Source: JABDGM01 sp963738665 (GTDB taxonomy: Bacteria; Planctomycetota; Planctomycetia; Pirellulales; Lacipirellulaceae). Taken from it: a DNA stretch of 64,000 nt. A program made the translations under genes and the position numbers. Where the stretch lies: contig CAVTXL010000003.1 of the NCBI GenBank assembly GCA_963738665.1, positions 310,001-374,000 on the forward strand, given 5' to 3'. The notes below the pieces were generated by a model, which saw nothing but the letters and a program-made list of their open reading frames with translations, made no database searches and had not been told where the DNA came from. How positions within the stretch are numbered: position 1 is the stretch's first letter; every line of letters begins with the position of its first letter. This document shows, one piece after another, positions 45,336 to 55,600 of the stretch.

Positions 45336-46082
45336 ATGAAACCGTGGCAGCAAGCTTTTGTAATTCCGCTTGCCGCACTCTGGTTCGTGTGCACGTCAAG
45401 TTGCTACGCGCTGTTGTGGCGTCCGAGCCCCAATGTTTCTTGGTCAGCAACTTCCCCTGACGGTCGATACGTTTTTGCAAACGTGTCGCAGCTTTCAATT
45501 GAGAAACAGTTAGAAGAATGGAACGGACCGCATGTCAATTCAGACGAGCTTGAGCAGACGATTCGTGGCGTTCAAGGCCGTTTTCCAGTTACTGGAATGT
45601 ATGTCAACGACGGTTCGAGCACGCCCATATGGACCACGCAACTACCCGTTTACCGCGGCAAACCAAGTTCGGATGGAAAACGGTTGGTTGCTTGGGGCGA
45701 AGGAGCGGGCAGTTCCACAAGTTTCGACTTAATCAATGTTTACGAAGCAAACGGAGCATTTTGGGAAATTAGCAAGGAGGAAGTTGTCCCACTGGCGGAG
45801 ACGGTCCTGCGACGTCTGCTCGGTCCCGTTTGGGAGTCGTACGATTCAATCAAGATCATTCCGGCTGGAGACCGTGTCACAATTGGCACAGATTGCGGTG
45901 ACGTATTCGACGTTTCTCTCGTTGATCGGAAAGTCCTCAAACGTCATACGCTTCCTAACACCTTGCGAATTGTCATTGATAGTTGGCGGGGGAGAGCGGT
46001 CATCCTGGCGCTTGCCGTCATATTATTTGTAGTTGTGTGGCAGTTTCGATCTTGGAGGCGTCAATCTCGAACTTCGGATTAG
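45336..46082 (+). CDS. Membrane protein, unknown
   Basis: Protein of 248 residues from the ATG at 45336 (MKPWQQAFVIPLAALWFVCT) with an N-terminal and a C-terminal membrane helix (AVILALAVILFVVVW) and a soluble middle (SPDGRYVFANVSQLSIEKQL, GSSTPIWTTQLPVYRGKPSS). It looks like a beta-propeller-like or WD-type fold (SPDG, SSDGKRLVAW), but I cannot assign it. GC content is lower than in the flanks, consistent with insertion. A 36-codon ORF follows (46105). Confidence 0.6.
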   Translation: MKPWQQAFVIPLAALWFVCTSSCYALLWRPSPNVSWSATSPDGRYVFANVSQLSIEKQLEEWNGPHVNSDELEQTIRGVQGRFPVTGMYVNDGSSTPIWTTQLPVYRGKPSSDGKRLVAWGEGAGSSTSFDLINVYEANGAFWEISKEEVVPLAETVLRRLLGPVWESYDSIKIIPAGDRVTIGTDCGDVFDVSLVDRKVLKRHTLPNTLRIVIDSWRGRAVILALAVILFVVVWQFRSWRRQSRTSD

Positions 46083-46274
46083 TTGCCGCCAATTGCGCCA
46101 ACGATGTCACAGAAACTCGAACCGATTGACCATTCCCTCGGCGGACGTGAGCGCGACAAGCTCCGCAATCTGGCGGATCTTCTCACCGATCGGGTATCGC
46201 TGCGCCGGAATTAGATGATTCCGAAGTGGTGCATGCGTGATTGTAGGCAATCTCGGTGCAGTCGCGCGAAGTCG

Positions 46275-46490
46275 TTACGCGTAAATCAGCCGACCACGCG
46301 GCTCCGGAATCGGACGGCCCAGCTCGCGCGCCGTATCGATCCACTCGCTGATCACGACTTCGACGTTGGTCAATGCTTCTTGATAAGTAGCGCCGTCCGC
46401 AGCGCAACCGGGCAACTCGGGTACTTCCGCTATAAAGGCTTGATCTTCCTTGCTCCAATAAAGAATGATTTCGTATCGCAGGTCCGGCAT
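46275..46490 (-). CDS. HicB-like antitoxin, second module
   Basis: HicB-type protein of 71 residues: MPDLRYEIILYWSKEDQAFI, VPELPGCAADGATYQEALTN, then IPEPRGRLIYA. It follows the hicA-like gene by 22 bases, the typical hicAB order, unlike the antitoxin-first module at 44.8 kb. Complete, no stop. Confidence 0.85.
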   Translation of the reverse strand: MPDLRYEIILYWSKEDQAFIAEVPELPGCAADGATYQEALTNVEVVISEWIDTARELGRPIPEPRGRLIYA

Positions 46491-46512
46491 TGTCGTGCTC
46501 CCGTCAGCGGCT

Positions 46513-46773
46513 TTAAGCCTCGCGTTCCCCGCTCAAATGATAAGTCAGAATCACATTACGAACTTGTTTGACTTGATAGGGCTTCGCTTGGCCTTTCCGT
46601 GGCTGAACGTTCAGAATCTCAGGGATATCGTCACGGGTAAAAATATGATGGTCGCCTCGAATGCGCTCTTGAAAGCCGAAATGAAGAAGCAGGCCGCAAA
46701 GATCGCCAAAACTGATACTCGCATCCGCAGCGCCGCCTAGTACCCGCTCCAGCGTTTTTTCGGGCTTGCTCAC
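46513..46773 (-). CDS. HicA-like toxin, second module
   Basis: HicA-type protein of 86 residues with the dsRBD-like fold: FGDLCGLLLHFGFQERIRGD, histidine in GDHHIFTRDD, and GQAKPYQVKQVRNVILTYH. It is the first gene of a hicAB operon on the minus strand. Likely an mRNA interferase neutralised by the downstream antitoxin. Confidence 0.85.
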   Translation of the reverse strand: MSKPEKTLERVLGGAADASISFGDLCGLLLHFGFQERIRGDHHIFTRDDIPEILNVQPRKGQAKPYQVKQVRNVILTYHLSGEREA

Positions 46774-46823
46774 TCTATAAGCTTAGCTCATTCGAATTGG
46801 GATTAGCAACAATGATTGGAACA

Positions 46824-48155
46824 CTACACCGCCGCCACTTCAAACTGCCGCAGCACGATGTTCGCGATTTCCGTGTCGGCCAGCGACCCGCCCAAAAAGA
46901 CGCCCGGTTCGGAAGTGAGCAGAACGCCTTTTTGAGCCGCGGATACGGCAGGCGCGCCGTGGGAACCTTTCACCAGCTTGGCGTCCAGCGGAATGCATTT
47001 CTTTTTCGGGTCGAAGAACAGCTCGACCGGGTCGTAGCCCGGCTTGCGGTGGATGTCGACCGTGCGTGCGAAGGCGGGCGCGCGGGCGTCGTCGAGCCAC
47101 CAATAGTAGGCCTGCCAGCTTTTCGGATCGGAGACAAGCACGACGTCGCCCGCGCGGGGATGGTCGAGACCGTACTTGGCGAGGCCGTCGCGGGTGAGCA
47201 CTTCCGCGATGCCCGACTCCTTTGCGAACAGCTTGGCAACTTTGCTGATCGTGGCCGCCTCGGCGCCGCTGACGAATACGTGCGAGAACTGGTGGTCGGC
47301 GAGTGCCCAGGCCTTGCTGCCGGCCAGGTCGAGATGTTCGCCGTCTTCGGCCTCGATGATCGACAGCAACTTCGCCTCGCGCAGAACTCGATTCGGATAA
47401 ACGACGTGGTTGACCGGCACGATCGCGTACTCGCTCGCCACCAACCAGAGCGGCGGTTCGTTGTATACCTTTTCGAGGCCGGCGACGAGCTTGGCAATTT
47501 CGCCGTCTAGCTCTCCAAGGGCCTTGGCCGCCTCCTTGCTGTCGGGGCCTGCCTTTTGGGCCGCGTAGTCGAGATGGGGCAAATAGATGTAGAAGAAGTT
47601 TGGCCGATACCGTTCGGCCGCCAGGATTGCCGAAGCTGCGATCCAGGCCGTGCTCTGAATGCCGGCCATGGGACCCCAAAAATGTTGCAGCGGAAAATGG
47701 CCGATCTTGTGCTCAAGTTCGCCGTACATCATGTCAGGCCGGGTGTAGCACCAGAGGCCCTCGCTGCCATCTGGATTGTGGATCGGCGCCGGCGTGCAAA
47801 TATAGTCAGCCCCGCAACCTTTGCTGTGCAGCGGGAACCAGACGGCCGAGGTGATCGACCGGTCGTGATCGTGCAGGATGTCCCAAATCTGCGGCCGCTC
47901 CACGCAGTCGTTCCAGGCGGTCCACATCTCGACCCGCGACTGGTCGCGCCAATAGAAGCCGTTCGCGATGACGCCATGCTCGCGCGGCAGCTTGCCGGTG
48001 GTCATGTTGGCCTGCACCGGGCAGGTGACGGCGGGAAAGCTCGGCACGAGCGTCGCATAACCGCCGCCGGTGGCCAGCCGCCCCAGGCTCGGCATGGACG
48101 ACAAATCGCGCTCGCGGAGCCCGGGAATCGACAGCAGAACGACGTTTCGCGGCAT
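46824..48155 (-). CDS. Alkaline-phosphatase-superfamily protein, EboF-like
   Basis: Nucleotide pyrophosphatase/phosphodiesterase-superfamily protein of 443 residues from the ATG at 48155 (MPRNVVLLSIPGLRERDL). Blocks are FPAVTCPVQANMTTGKLPRE (threonine region of the nucleophile), VIANGFYWRD, and YLPHLDYAAQKAGPDS. The usual SDHG is replaced by SEYA (LVASEYAIVPV), so classical metal hydrolysis is not assured. This fits EboF of the Ebo set. It is followed on the same strand by the eboE-like gene across an AT-rich hairpin. Confidence 0.78.
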   Translation of the reverse strand: MPRNVVLLSIPGLRERDLSSMPSLGRLATGGGYATLVPSFPAVTCPVQANMTTGKLPREHGVIANGFYWRDQSRVEMWTAWNDCVERPQIWDILHDHDRSITSAVWFPLHSKGCGADYICTPAPIHNPDGSEGLWCYTRPDMMYGELEHKIGHFPLQHFWGPMAGIQSTAWIAASAILAAERYRPNFFYIYLPHLDYAAQKAGPDSKEAAKALGELDGEIAKLVAGLEKVYNEPPLWLVASEYAIVPVNHVVYPNRVLREAKLLSIIEAEDGEHLDLAGSKAWALADHQFSHVFVSGAEAATISKVAKLFAKESGIAEVLTRDGLAKYGLDHPRAGDVVLVSDPKSWQAYYWWLDDARAPAFARTVDIHRKPGYDPVELFFDPKKKCIPLDAKLVKGSHGAPAVSAAQKGVLLTSEPGVFLGGSLADTEIANIVLRQFEVAAV

Positions 48156-48190
48156 GAGGAGTTCCGGCGTTAGGTGACAATAAAGGGATT

Positions 48191-48271
48191 GCAAAATGCA
48201 AAATAAAAAATGCTAAATGATAAACGATGGCAGTTCATTTTGCGTTTATCATCGAACCTTTTGCATTTTGC
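48191..48271. repeat. AT-rich inverted repeat between eboF-like and eboE-like genes
   Basis: GCAAAATGCAAAA at 48191-48203 pairs with TTTTGCATTTTGC at 48259-48271, with an inner TGATAAAC/GTTTATCA pairing. It is the same family as the repeat between atpA and atpG. Confidence 0.7.
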
Positions 48272-48286
48272 GTTTTTTCGCGAGCC

Positions 48287-49150
48287 TCAGCGGCCAGCCG
48301 GGCTTTGGTTCAACATCGGCATCAAGAATTCAAACGCTCGGCGAGCGGCGGCCAGCCCCAGGTGGCTGTGCCGGCTCAGCTCGACGCCCATTAAACCATC
48401 ATATCCGATCTCGTCGAGAGCGGCGATGATGGGCGGAAAATCGATTTCCCCCTCGCCAAACATCAGGTGCTCGTGGACTCCGGCGCGCATGTCCTCGATG
48501 TGGACATTTGCCAACCGGTTGGCCCAGCGGCGAAGTTGACGAGCGATGGGCAATTCGCCCTGACAATGCAGGTGGCCGACGTCGATCGTCAGCCGGAAGC
48601 GATCAAGGTTCGCCCGCCGCGTAGCCAGCTCTTCGACGAGGTCTGCGTAGCGCGTCATCGTATCGATGAACATGCCCGGCTCCGGTTCGAACGCTAGCGT
48701 CACGCCGCGGCGCTCGGCGTGGTCGAGCACCTCGACAAGGCCAGCCGCCAGCCGGTCCATCGCCTCGCGGTCCCCTGCCCCATCGCGAACGGTCCCCGAC
48801 CACAGCGAAACGCAGTCCGACCGGAGCGCGGCCGCGATGCCGATCGCCCGGCGCAAAAAATCGACCCGCCCCGCCCGGCCCTCCGGATCGGCCGTGACGA
48901 GCGTCGGCTCGTGCTTCACTTTGGTGTCGAGCAGGAAGCGGGCGCCGGTTTCGATGACCGAGCGGAAGCGATGCTGCTCGAGCGCGGCGGCTGTTTGCGC
49001 CAGCTCTTCGTCCAATCGCTTGCCGTACGGATTGAGCAGAGGCGAGTCGAGCGTCAGGGCGATGCCGCGGTAACCAATAGCAGCCAGAAGCTCGATTGCT
49101 TGCACGGCATTATGGCTGCTCAAGCCGTTCGTGTTGTAGCTGACGATCAT
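48287..49150 (-). CDS. Xylose-isomerase-like TIM-barrel protein, EboE-like
   Basis: Sugar-phosphate isomerase/epimerase-type TIM barrel, 287 residues from the ATG at 49150 (MIVSYNTNGLSSHNAVQAIE). Metal-site-like residues are in LAFEPEPGMFIDT, LTIDVGHLHCQGE, VHIEDMRAGVHEHLMFGEGE and DGLMGVELSRHSH. Length and sequence fit EboE. With the eboF- and eboB-like genes it makes half of the six-gene Ebo set; eboA, eboC and eboD are not in the window. Confidence 0.78.
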   Translation of the reverse strand: MIVSYNTNGLSSHNAVQAIELLAAIGYRGIALTLDSPLLNPYGKRLDEELAQTAAALEQHRFRSVIETGARFLLDTKVKHEPTLVTADPEGRAGRVDFLRRAIGIAAALRSDCVSLWSGTVRDGAGDREAMDRLAAGLVEVLDHAERRGVTLAFEPEPGMFIDTMTRYADLVEELATRRANLDRFRLTIDVGHLHCQGELPIARQLRRWANRLANVHIEDMRAGVHEHLMFGEGEIDFPPIIAALDEIGYDGLMGVELSRHSHLGLAAARRAFEFLMPMLNQSPAGR

Positions 49151-49243
49151 GGCAGCGGGTTCCGGACGCAAGAGACTGCGCACTTCACGTACTCAGCATC
49201 GCGCCGACAAAGCTCTCGCCGGCATTTCCATCCTAACGGCGGA

Positions 49244-50648
49244 TCAGCGTTGCGGTACCACCAAGAGCGAATGTTCGCCTGGCTCGATCGCCGGCTCGAC
49301 GGCCGAAGCCGGGCGGACCGCTTCGTCCCGCTGCAGGGTCGAAGAAACGGTGGCGTCCATTGCCGTCCAACCGTCGGTTCCGTCGGCAAAGGTCTGCGTG
49401 CCCGCGGGCACGGACCGCGATTGGCGATTTGTCGGCGGCGCGGTCGCGGACGAGCGGGTCGCCGTGGCCGTGGCTTCGCGCTTGATGAGCATGCCAATCA
49501 AGCGGGCGGATTCGAGCGGGCCGGGTGCGGCCAGTTCGACATAGCGCGAGATGCGGCGATTGTAATCGCGCGCGATTTGCACGAAAGCCCGCCGCTGCAG
49601 GGCGAGCAATTCGAGCCGCGCCAGAATGGTCGCCTCATCGGCCGTCGCGCGAGATGAAGACACCGTGGCTAGCCAGTCTTCGGAACGGGTGACGGCCGCA
49701 CAGGCGTCTTGCAATTCCGAATAACGGAGCGGGATTAACTGGGCCAGTTCATCGGCCTCAGTCGACGAGCGGCCGGCAAAGACTTGCTCGTGCCGCGTTT
49801 GATAGCTGCCGCAGTGGGGTGGGCTGACTGGCAGCGGCAAACCGTCAGTTCCGCGGCCAGTCAGGCTGGCCAGTCGCAACTGCGATGCCCGCGCGCCGCG
49901 CTCGGCCGTACCGACTGCGCACTGCGAGGTCTTTTTCCACCTGGTTGAGCGTCGGGCTGTTCCCCGGAAACACTTGTCGCAAGTTGCGCATCTCCTGCTG
50001 TTCACGGAGGCCGAGAAAGTAGTCGGCCACGCTCGAGCAGAGATCCCAATATGCCTCGATGCGATCGCTCTGCTCAGTGCGCGAACTGGCGCCGGCGACG
50101 ACGTCGTCAAGCGTCACCCACTGGCCGCCGAGCCGCGCGTCGCTCCGCGGCGCGATCATCGCCCGCATCATTCCGACTGGCTTCAATCGCGGTTCGTTGG
50201 GAGACTCGCTGGTCGCTGACTGCGCCGGAGCACTCGAGCTTCGCAATGCGCCGGGAGCGTAGACGGTTCCTGCGGGGCTCGATCCAAACGGCGAAATAGG
50301 ATTCGTGGCGGCGCCTTGCGTTCGCGGTGGAGCGGCGCCGCCGCCGATCGGGCTGATATCAGGCGGCGGCGACGACGCCGCCGAAGTCGCGTTGCCGGTG
50401 CCACTGGGGAAAATGCCCTCGCTGCGGCCAGCGGTCGGGGGCGGAGCCATGGGCGAAACGCCGCTAGGCGGTCCGCCTGGTGATTGCCCGCCGGACGGCT
50501 GCTCGCCGTAGCCGCCGCCCAGCAGCGCACTAATTCCGCTCGGCTGGCTCGGCGCCGCCGACCCATCGGCCGGAGCACTCGAATACCGCGCGCTTCCGTC
50601 CGCTTGCACCGCTACCGCCACGGTGACCAACAATGTGAACAGCGACAT
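49244..50648 (-). CDS. Secreted low-complexity protein, unknown (frame break)
   Basis: Exported protein of about 465 residues. The start at 50648 is supported by AAGGAGG seven bases upstream and a signal peptide (MSLFTLLVTVAVAVQA). A Pro/Gly/Ser-rich stretch follows, then a helical region (WVTLDDVVAGAS, RIEAYWDLCSSVADYFLGLR, NLRQVFPGNSPTLNQVEKDL). The frame breaks near 49895; the next frame continues ASQLRLASLTGRG and DELAQLIPLRYSELQDACAA, AFVQIARDYNRRISRYVELA to the stop at 49244. This layout resembles planctomycete outer-membrane-factor-related proteins, but the match is not firm. Confidence 0.6.
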
Positions 50649-50769
50649 AGATAGGCCTCCTTGCCACGTCCATGTGATCAAGTCTTGCGCCAACGGCGCG
50701 AGTTCAGATTGGGTTGCGAGCGGCTAACTTGCCCTGCCAATGGTCATTGGACTAATGATAGCGGACGCC

Positions 50770-51961
50770 TTAATCCAATTCCTCCAGCCACACGCGGAAT
50801 TCGTTTTCATACTCGCTGGCCAGGTCGCCGCGCACCAGCGTCCGCTGGAACTCGGCCAGCCCTTCGCTGCCGGTGTCAGCCTGCTCGGCCGTCGCGTAGC
50901 GCAGCATCGGGATCGGGCGCCGTCAGCCGGCGGCAAATTGTCATTAACAGGTCGCTGTGGGTGACTTCGGTCGGCAACAATTTGTGCAATCGCTGTGGCA
51001 GTGTCCGCTTGGCCTCCAGCAGCTTACTAAACTCGCCGATGCCGGCAAACAGCGGCCGGCCCGCCAATAGCTCGACGAGCACATAGCCCAAGCTGGCCAG
51101 GTCGGATCGCGGCGAAACTTCTTCGCGATCGAGTACTTCCGGGGCCGCATACTGCGGCGTACACGTCTTTTGCTGCGGCATGTTGTTCAAATCCATGGCC
51201 GAGCCGATGTCGATGATTTTCGCGTTGCCGGTCCGCTTGACCATGACATTCGAGGGCTTAATATCGCCGTGCACGATTTCTTCACGATGCAGTGCGGCCA
51301 GCGCCCCCAGGCATTCGCGCATGATGGATACGGCCATGCCCGGCTTCAACCGCGTGCGGCTGTGGCCCGGCGTGGCGATCACGTTGTTAATGTATTCCCA
51401 GCGCCGGTTCGCGACGCGGCCCCGCGTGCGTTCTAGCAAGGCCGGCGCCAGCAACGCGTCGAGATCGTAGCCGTCGACCCACTCCATCTCCAAGATGCGG
51501 ATCCGCCGCCGCTCGATGAAGTTTTGGACGTCCAGCAAGTTGTCGTGTTGAATCGTGGCCACACGCGAGCTGACCCGGGCCATCCGCTCCATTGCCTCGC
51601 GATAGGCCCGTTCGTCGTCGTACCGTTCGGGCGAGAAGAATTTCAGGGCGACTGGCAGGGTAAAGTTATCGGCGCCGCGTCGCTCGCTCAGGTAAACGAC
51701 TCCCTGTCCGCCGTGTCCCAATTGACGCCGCAGCCGCAAGTGCTCGGTCCAGCCGAGCTTGGGCTGCCTTAGCAGCCGGGCATAGTGGTCGTAAAGGTCG
51801 TCGATCCGGGGCTCGGTGGGGTGGCCGTTCCAGGTCACTGTCCGAGTACCGAGCAATACAGTGGTACTCATGCTCTTGAGGTCGCTCTGGGTGCTTTCGA
51901 AGGTGTCCGTTCCCGCTCGGCCAGGAAGTCGAGCTTCCCAAATCTTAGGCATGTTTTGCAT
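50770..51961 (-). CDS. Ser/Thr protein kinase (frame break)
   Basis: Protein kinase, about 396 residues. The Gly loop LGHGGQGVVYLS and the lysine in VALKFFSPE are normal, the catalytic loop is HGDIKPSNVM (HGD rather than HRD), the metal loop is DIGSAMDL (DIG rather than DFG), and AAPE follows. Near 50905 the frame breaks; MLRYATAEQADTGSEGLAEF ... ENEFRVWLEELD in the other frame finishes the protein at TAA 50770-50772. The start is uncertain: ATG 51961, 51952 or 51871 (MSTTVLLGTR). No membrane helix is present. HGD kinases are frequent in planctomycetes. Confidence 0.8.
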
Positions 51962-52681
51962 CGCGCGCCTAGGTGATTGTCTCCGGCCGACCCAGCGATA
52001 GGCGGACGTTATTCGAGAAAATTGGTCTTTTTCTGCAATTTTTCTCGACCCCTCGTCGTCCCCAAGCGGGCCCGGTCGTGAGCGCCTAGCGGCCACTTCT
52101 CTCCAGCAACGCCGACCGGGTGGGGAAAACCCTTACCCCCAGAATTGGTAGGATAGGGCGACGCGGGTTTTCTTTTTTTCGTCAAGCCGCCACAATGACT
52201 TTGCCAATTAGGGCAACCGTATCGCGCAACATTCTAGCTGCCCGACGAATTCCAAGGAGTGGGCTGAGGTCGGCGGCCGCGTGTTGCGGCGAACGTAGGA
52301 CGACAGTTTTGCAACTTGGTCATTCTCGACCCGAATCGTCTGAACGGCGCCGCCTTGGGGAAGTCACAACTCATCTAAGTGGCAATCGCGGATAGCGCGT
52401 GAACAGACAGGGAAGTTGAGTTGCGCTCGTTCCAATTGGAACGCGGCGTGACTCACAGCGAGTCATTTTGCGAATATGCCAATCGCAACGCCAGTTGGCG
52501 GCTCTGCGTCGTGACACAACACGCGCGGGCTGCGAACTCGGTGGGCCAGCAGGGCACTTCATTCGGTTTTCACAGGAACGGCATCTCGTGGACCACGACG
52601 GCTGCTCCGTTTGGCCGCGACCTTTTCACACCGACTAGGTTCTTGCCCTGAGGGGACTTGAATCAAAAGGAGCATGAGACA
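51962..52681. other. 720-base gap upstream of RTX protein
   Basis: No gene is convincing; short open frames have no family features. A GAAAACCC/GGGTTTTC pair with a T-run (52125-52179) has too large a loop to call. The only clear site is AGGAG at 52668-52672 before the next start. Confidence 0.5.
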
Positions 52682-55600
52682 ATGTTGGGCGGAGTCTGGC
52701 GCACGGTTTTCGGCGCACTCAAGTTACTGCGGCGCGACGTCAACGACCGGAAACAGAAGTCTGCGAATCAGTCGCCATGCATTGAGATTCTGGAAGACCG
52801 CAGGCTGTTGGCCGTAAGTCACGTGGCGTACAACGCCAGCACCTCAACCATTTCGATCGGCGGCACCGCCGGCGCCGACAGCGTCCTCGTGTCGACCGTC
52901 TCACCCGGCACGATTCAAGTTCGCTTCGAATCGAGCGAAGGCGTCGAATCGATGACCTATGCAGCGTCGGGCGTGCTGTCGATCTTCATGCTGGGATACG
53001 ACGGGGACGACCGCTTCGAGAATCAGACCAGCGTGGCGACCCAAGTGAATGGCGGACTTGGCAACGACACGTTGATTGGCGGTTCGGGCACCGACGTCTT
53101 GAATGGCAATGAGGGCAACGACGTCATTTACGGGATGGGCGGCAATGATACGCTCATCGGCGAATCCGGCAACGACAAGTTGTTCGGGGGCAACGGCAAT
53201 GACGTCTTGTACGGCGGCGACGGCGACGACCAACTGCACGGCGAAGCGGGCAATGACTCGTTGTGGGGTCACGGCGGCAACGACATGCTCTTTGGCGAAG
53301 ACGGCAATGACGACTTCTTTGGCGGGGACGGCAATGACCAGCTCGACGGTGGAACCGGTGACGACCAACTCAACGGCAATGCGGGCGACGACATCATCTG
53401 GGGCCAGTCCGGAAGGGATACCTTGCTAGGAGAGATCGGCAACGACACGTTGTACGGCGGCGACCTTGACGATGTGCTGTACGGTGGCGAGGGCAATGAT
53501 GTGCTGTGGGGCGGGCTGGGCAACGACCAACTATGGGGGCACGGTGGCAGTGATTCCCTGTCCGGCGACGCGGGAGACGACCAAATCTACGGCGGCGACG
53601 GCAGCGATACGATCGATGGCGGCGACGGCAACGATCAACTGAACGGCAATGCCGGAAACGACATTCTGCGGGGCGGGGCCGGCCAAGATACGCTGCTGGG
53701 TGAGGACGGAAACGATTCGCTCGCGGGCGGTGACGGCGACGACCTGCTTTACGGAGGCGATGGCAACGATCAATTGGAAGGCGGCCTGGGCAACGACCAG
53801 TTGTGGGGCCACGGCGGCAGTGATTATTTGTCGGGCGACGCGGGCAATGACCAGCTTGACGGGGGCGACGACAACGATTACATGTTCGGCGGTGACGGCG
53901 CCGACTACTTGATTGGGGGCCTGGGAGACGACAGCCTCTCAGGGAATGCCGGTGCGGACTCGCTAATCGGCGAGGCCGGAAACGACCGGCTTTTCGGCGG
54001 TGACGATAACGACCTGCTCTACGGCGGTGACGGTAGTGATGTTATTTGGGGCGGACTGGGCAACGACCAACTGTGGGGCAACGACGGAGATGATTTTCTA
54101 TCGGGCGACGCCGGTGACGACCAGCTTTACGGTGGCGAAGGCGGCGACTTTCTCGACGGCGGCGACGGCAACGATCAATTGAACGGCAATGCCGGAAACG
54201 ACATTCTGCGGGGCGGGGCCGGCCAAGATACGCTGCTGGGTGAGAACGGAAACGATTCGCTCGCGGGCGGTGACGGCGACGATCTGCTTTACGGAGGCGA
54301 TGGCAACGATCAATTGGAAGGCGGCCTGGGCAACGACCAGTTGTGGGGCCATGGCGGCGCTGACTACTTGTCCGGCGACGCGGGCGATGACCAGCTCGAC
54401 GGCGGCGACGACAGCGATCACATGTTCGGTGGCGACGGCAACGACTACTTGGTCGGAGGCCAGGGAGACGACAGTCTCTCAGGGAATGCCGGTGTGGATT
54501 CGCTACTCGGCGAGGCCGGAAACGATCGGCTCAACGGCGGCGAGGGCGACGACTTGCTATATGGCGGCGATGGCAACGACGTGATGTGGGGCGGCGTGGG
54601 CAATGACCAGCTATGGGGTCACAGCGGCAACGACTTGCTACTCGGCGACGACGATGATGACCAGCTTTTTGGCGGCGACGGCAATGACATTGTCTACGGC
54701 GGGGCCGGCAATGACCTGCTGAATGGCAATTTAGGTGACGATCAGCTCTACGGCGGATTCGGCATCGATCGCGTGGTCGGTGAATCGGGCAACGACGTAC
54801 TGCTCGGCGGCGCCGGAGACGACTCTCTCGATGGCGGCGGCGGTTCGGACGTGCTGATCGGGAACGAGGGGAAGGATTCGCTGGACGGCAATCTCGGCGA
54901 TGACCTGTTGATCGGCGGGTCCACCTCGTACGATCGATACGTCGGCCTGCTGAGTCTCTTGTCGCAGCGGTGGTCGTCCGCTCCGTCCTACTCGGCGCGA
55001 ATTCAAGCGATACAAGACGAGGCGTTTGCGGCCCACCTGGAAGCAGCGGAAACAGTCTTTGACGATCAAGTTGCGGACACGGTAAAAGGCAATGAGGGCA
55101 ACGACTGGTTCTTTCTTACCGGCGTGATGCCGATCTACACGCCGTTGCCTTACGAACCAGACTTGAATGCTCCGGGCGCCCCGCATTTGCACCCGGAAGA
55201 CGTCATCATTCATGAGCTACCCGAAGCGGCAGGCTATTTGGAAGGTTTCGAACTGATCGATTCGTTGGACAAATTCGTGGACATCGGGGCCACGGAGACA
55301 ATCACGTCAAGCATTCCCCATGCTTCTGATTTGCTAAAGCAAAAGGAACATCTGGCGCTTTTCCAGTTGGTACGTTATGATCAGGTCACCAACATCGCCG
55401 TGAACAACGGCGCATGGTCGAGCGCGTCAACATGGCAAAACGGGGTCGTTCCGGCGCCGGCGCTCACGTGCTGATTCCGATCGGCGTCCGGGTAACCGTC
55501 GATTCGCTGGTTGCCACCCGCATTGGCACCATTCGCGTGGACGGCACGCTGGCCTTCGCGACCAATGCCAATTCCGAGCTGCGCGTCGACACGGTGATCG

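Noticed and set aside
46105..46215. 36-codon ORF MSQKLEPIDHSLGGRERDKL after the membrane protein
   Set aside because: Too short, no ribosome site and no family; it might be an antitoxin fragment but I cannot support it.
52125..52179. GAAAACCC/GGGTTTTC stem with a T-run, terminator-like
   Set aside because: The loop is over 30 bases and no plus-strand gene ends before it.
53100..54600. Overlapping open frames on both strands in the RTX region
   Set aside because: They follow from the periodic GGC/GAC codons of the RTX repeats and have no protein features of their own.
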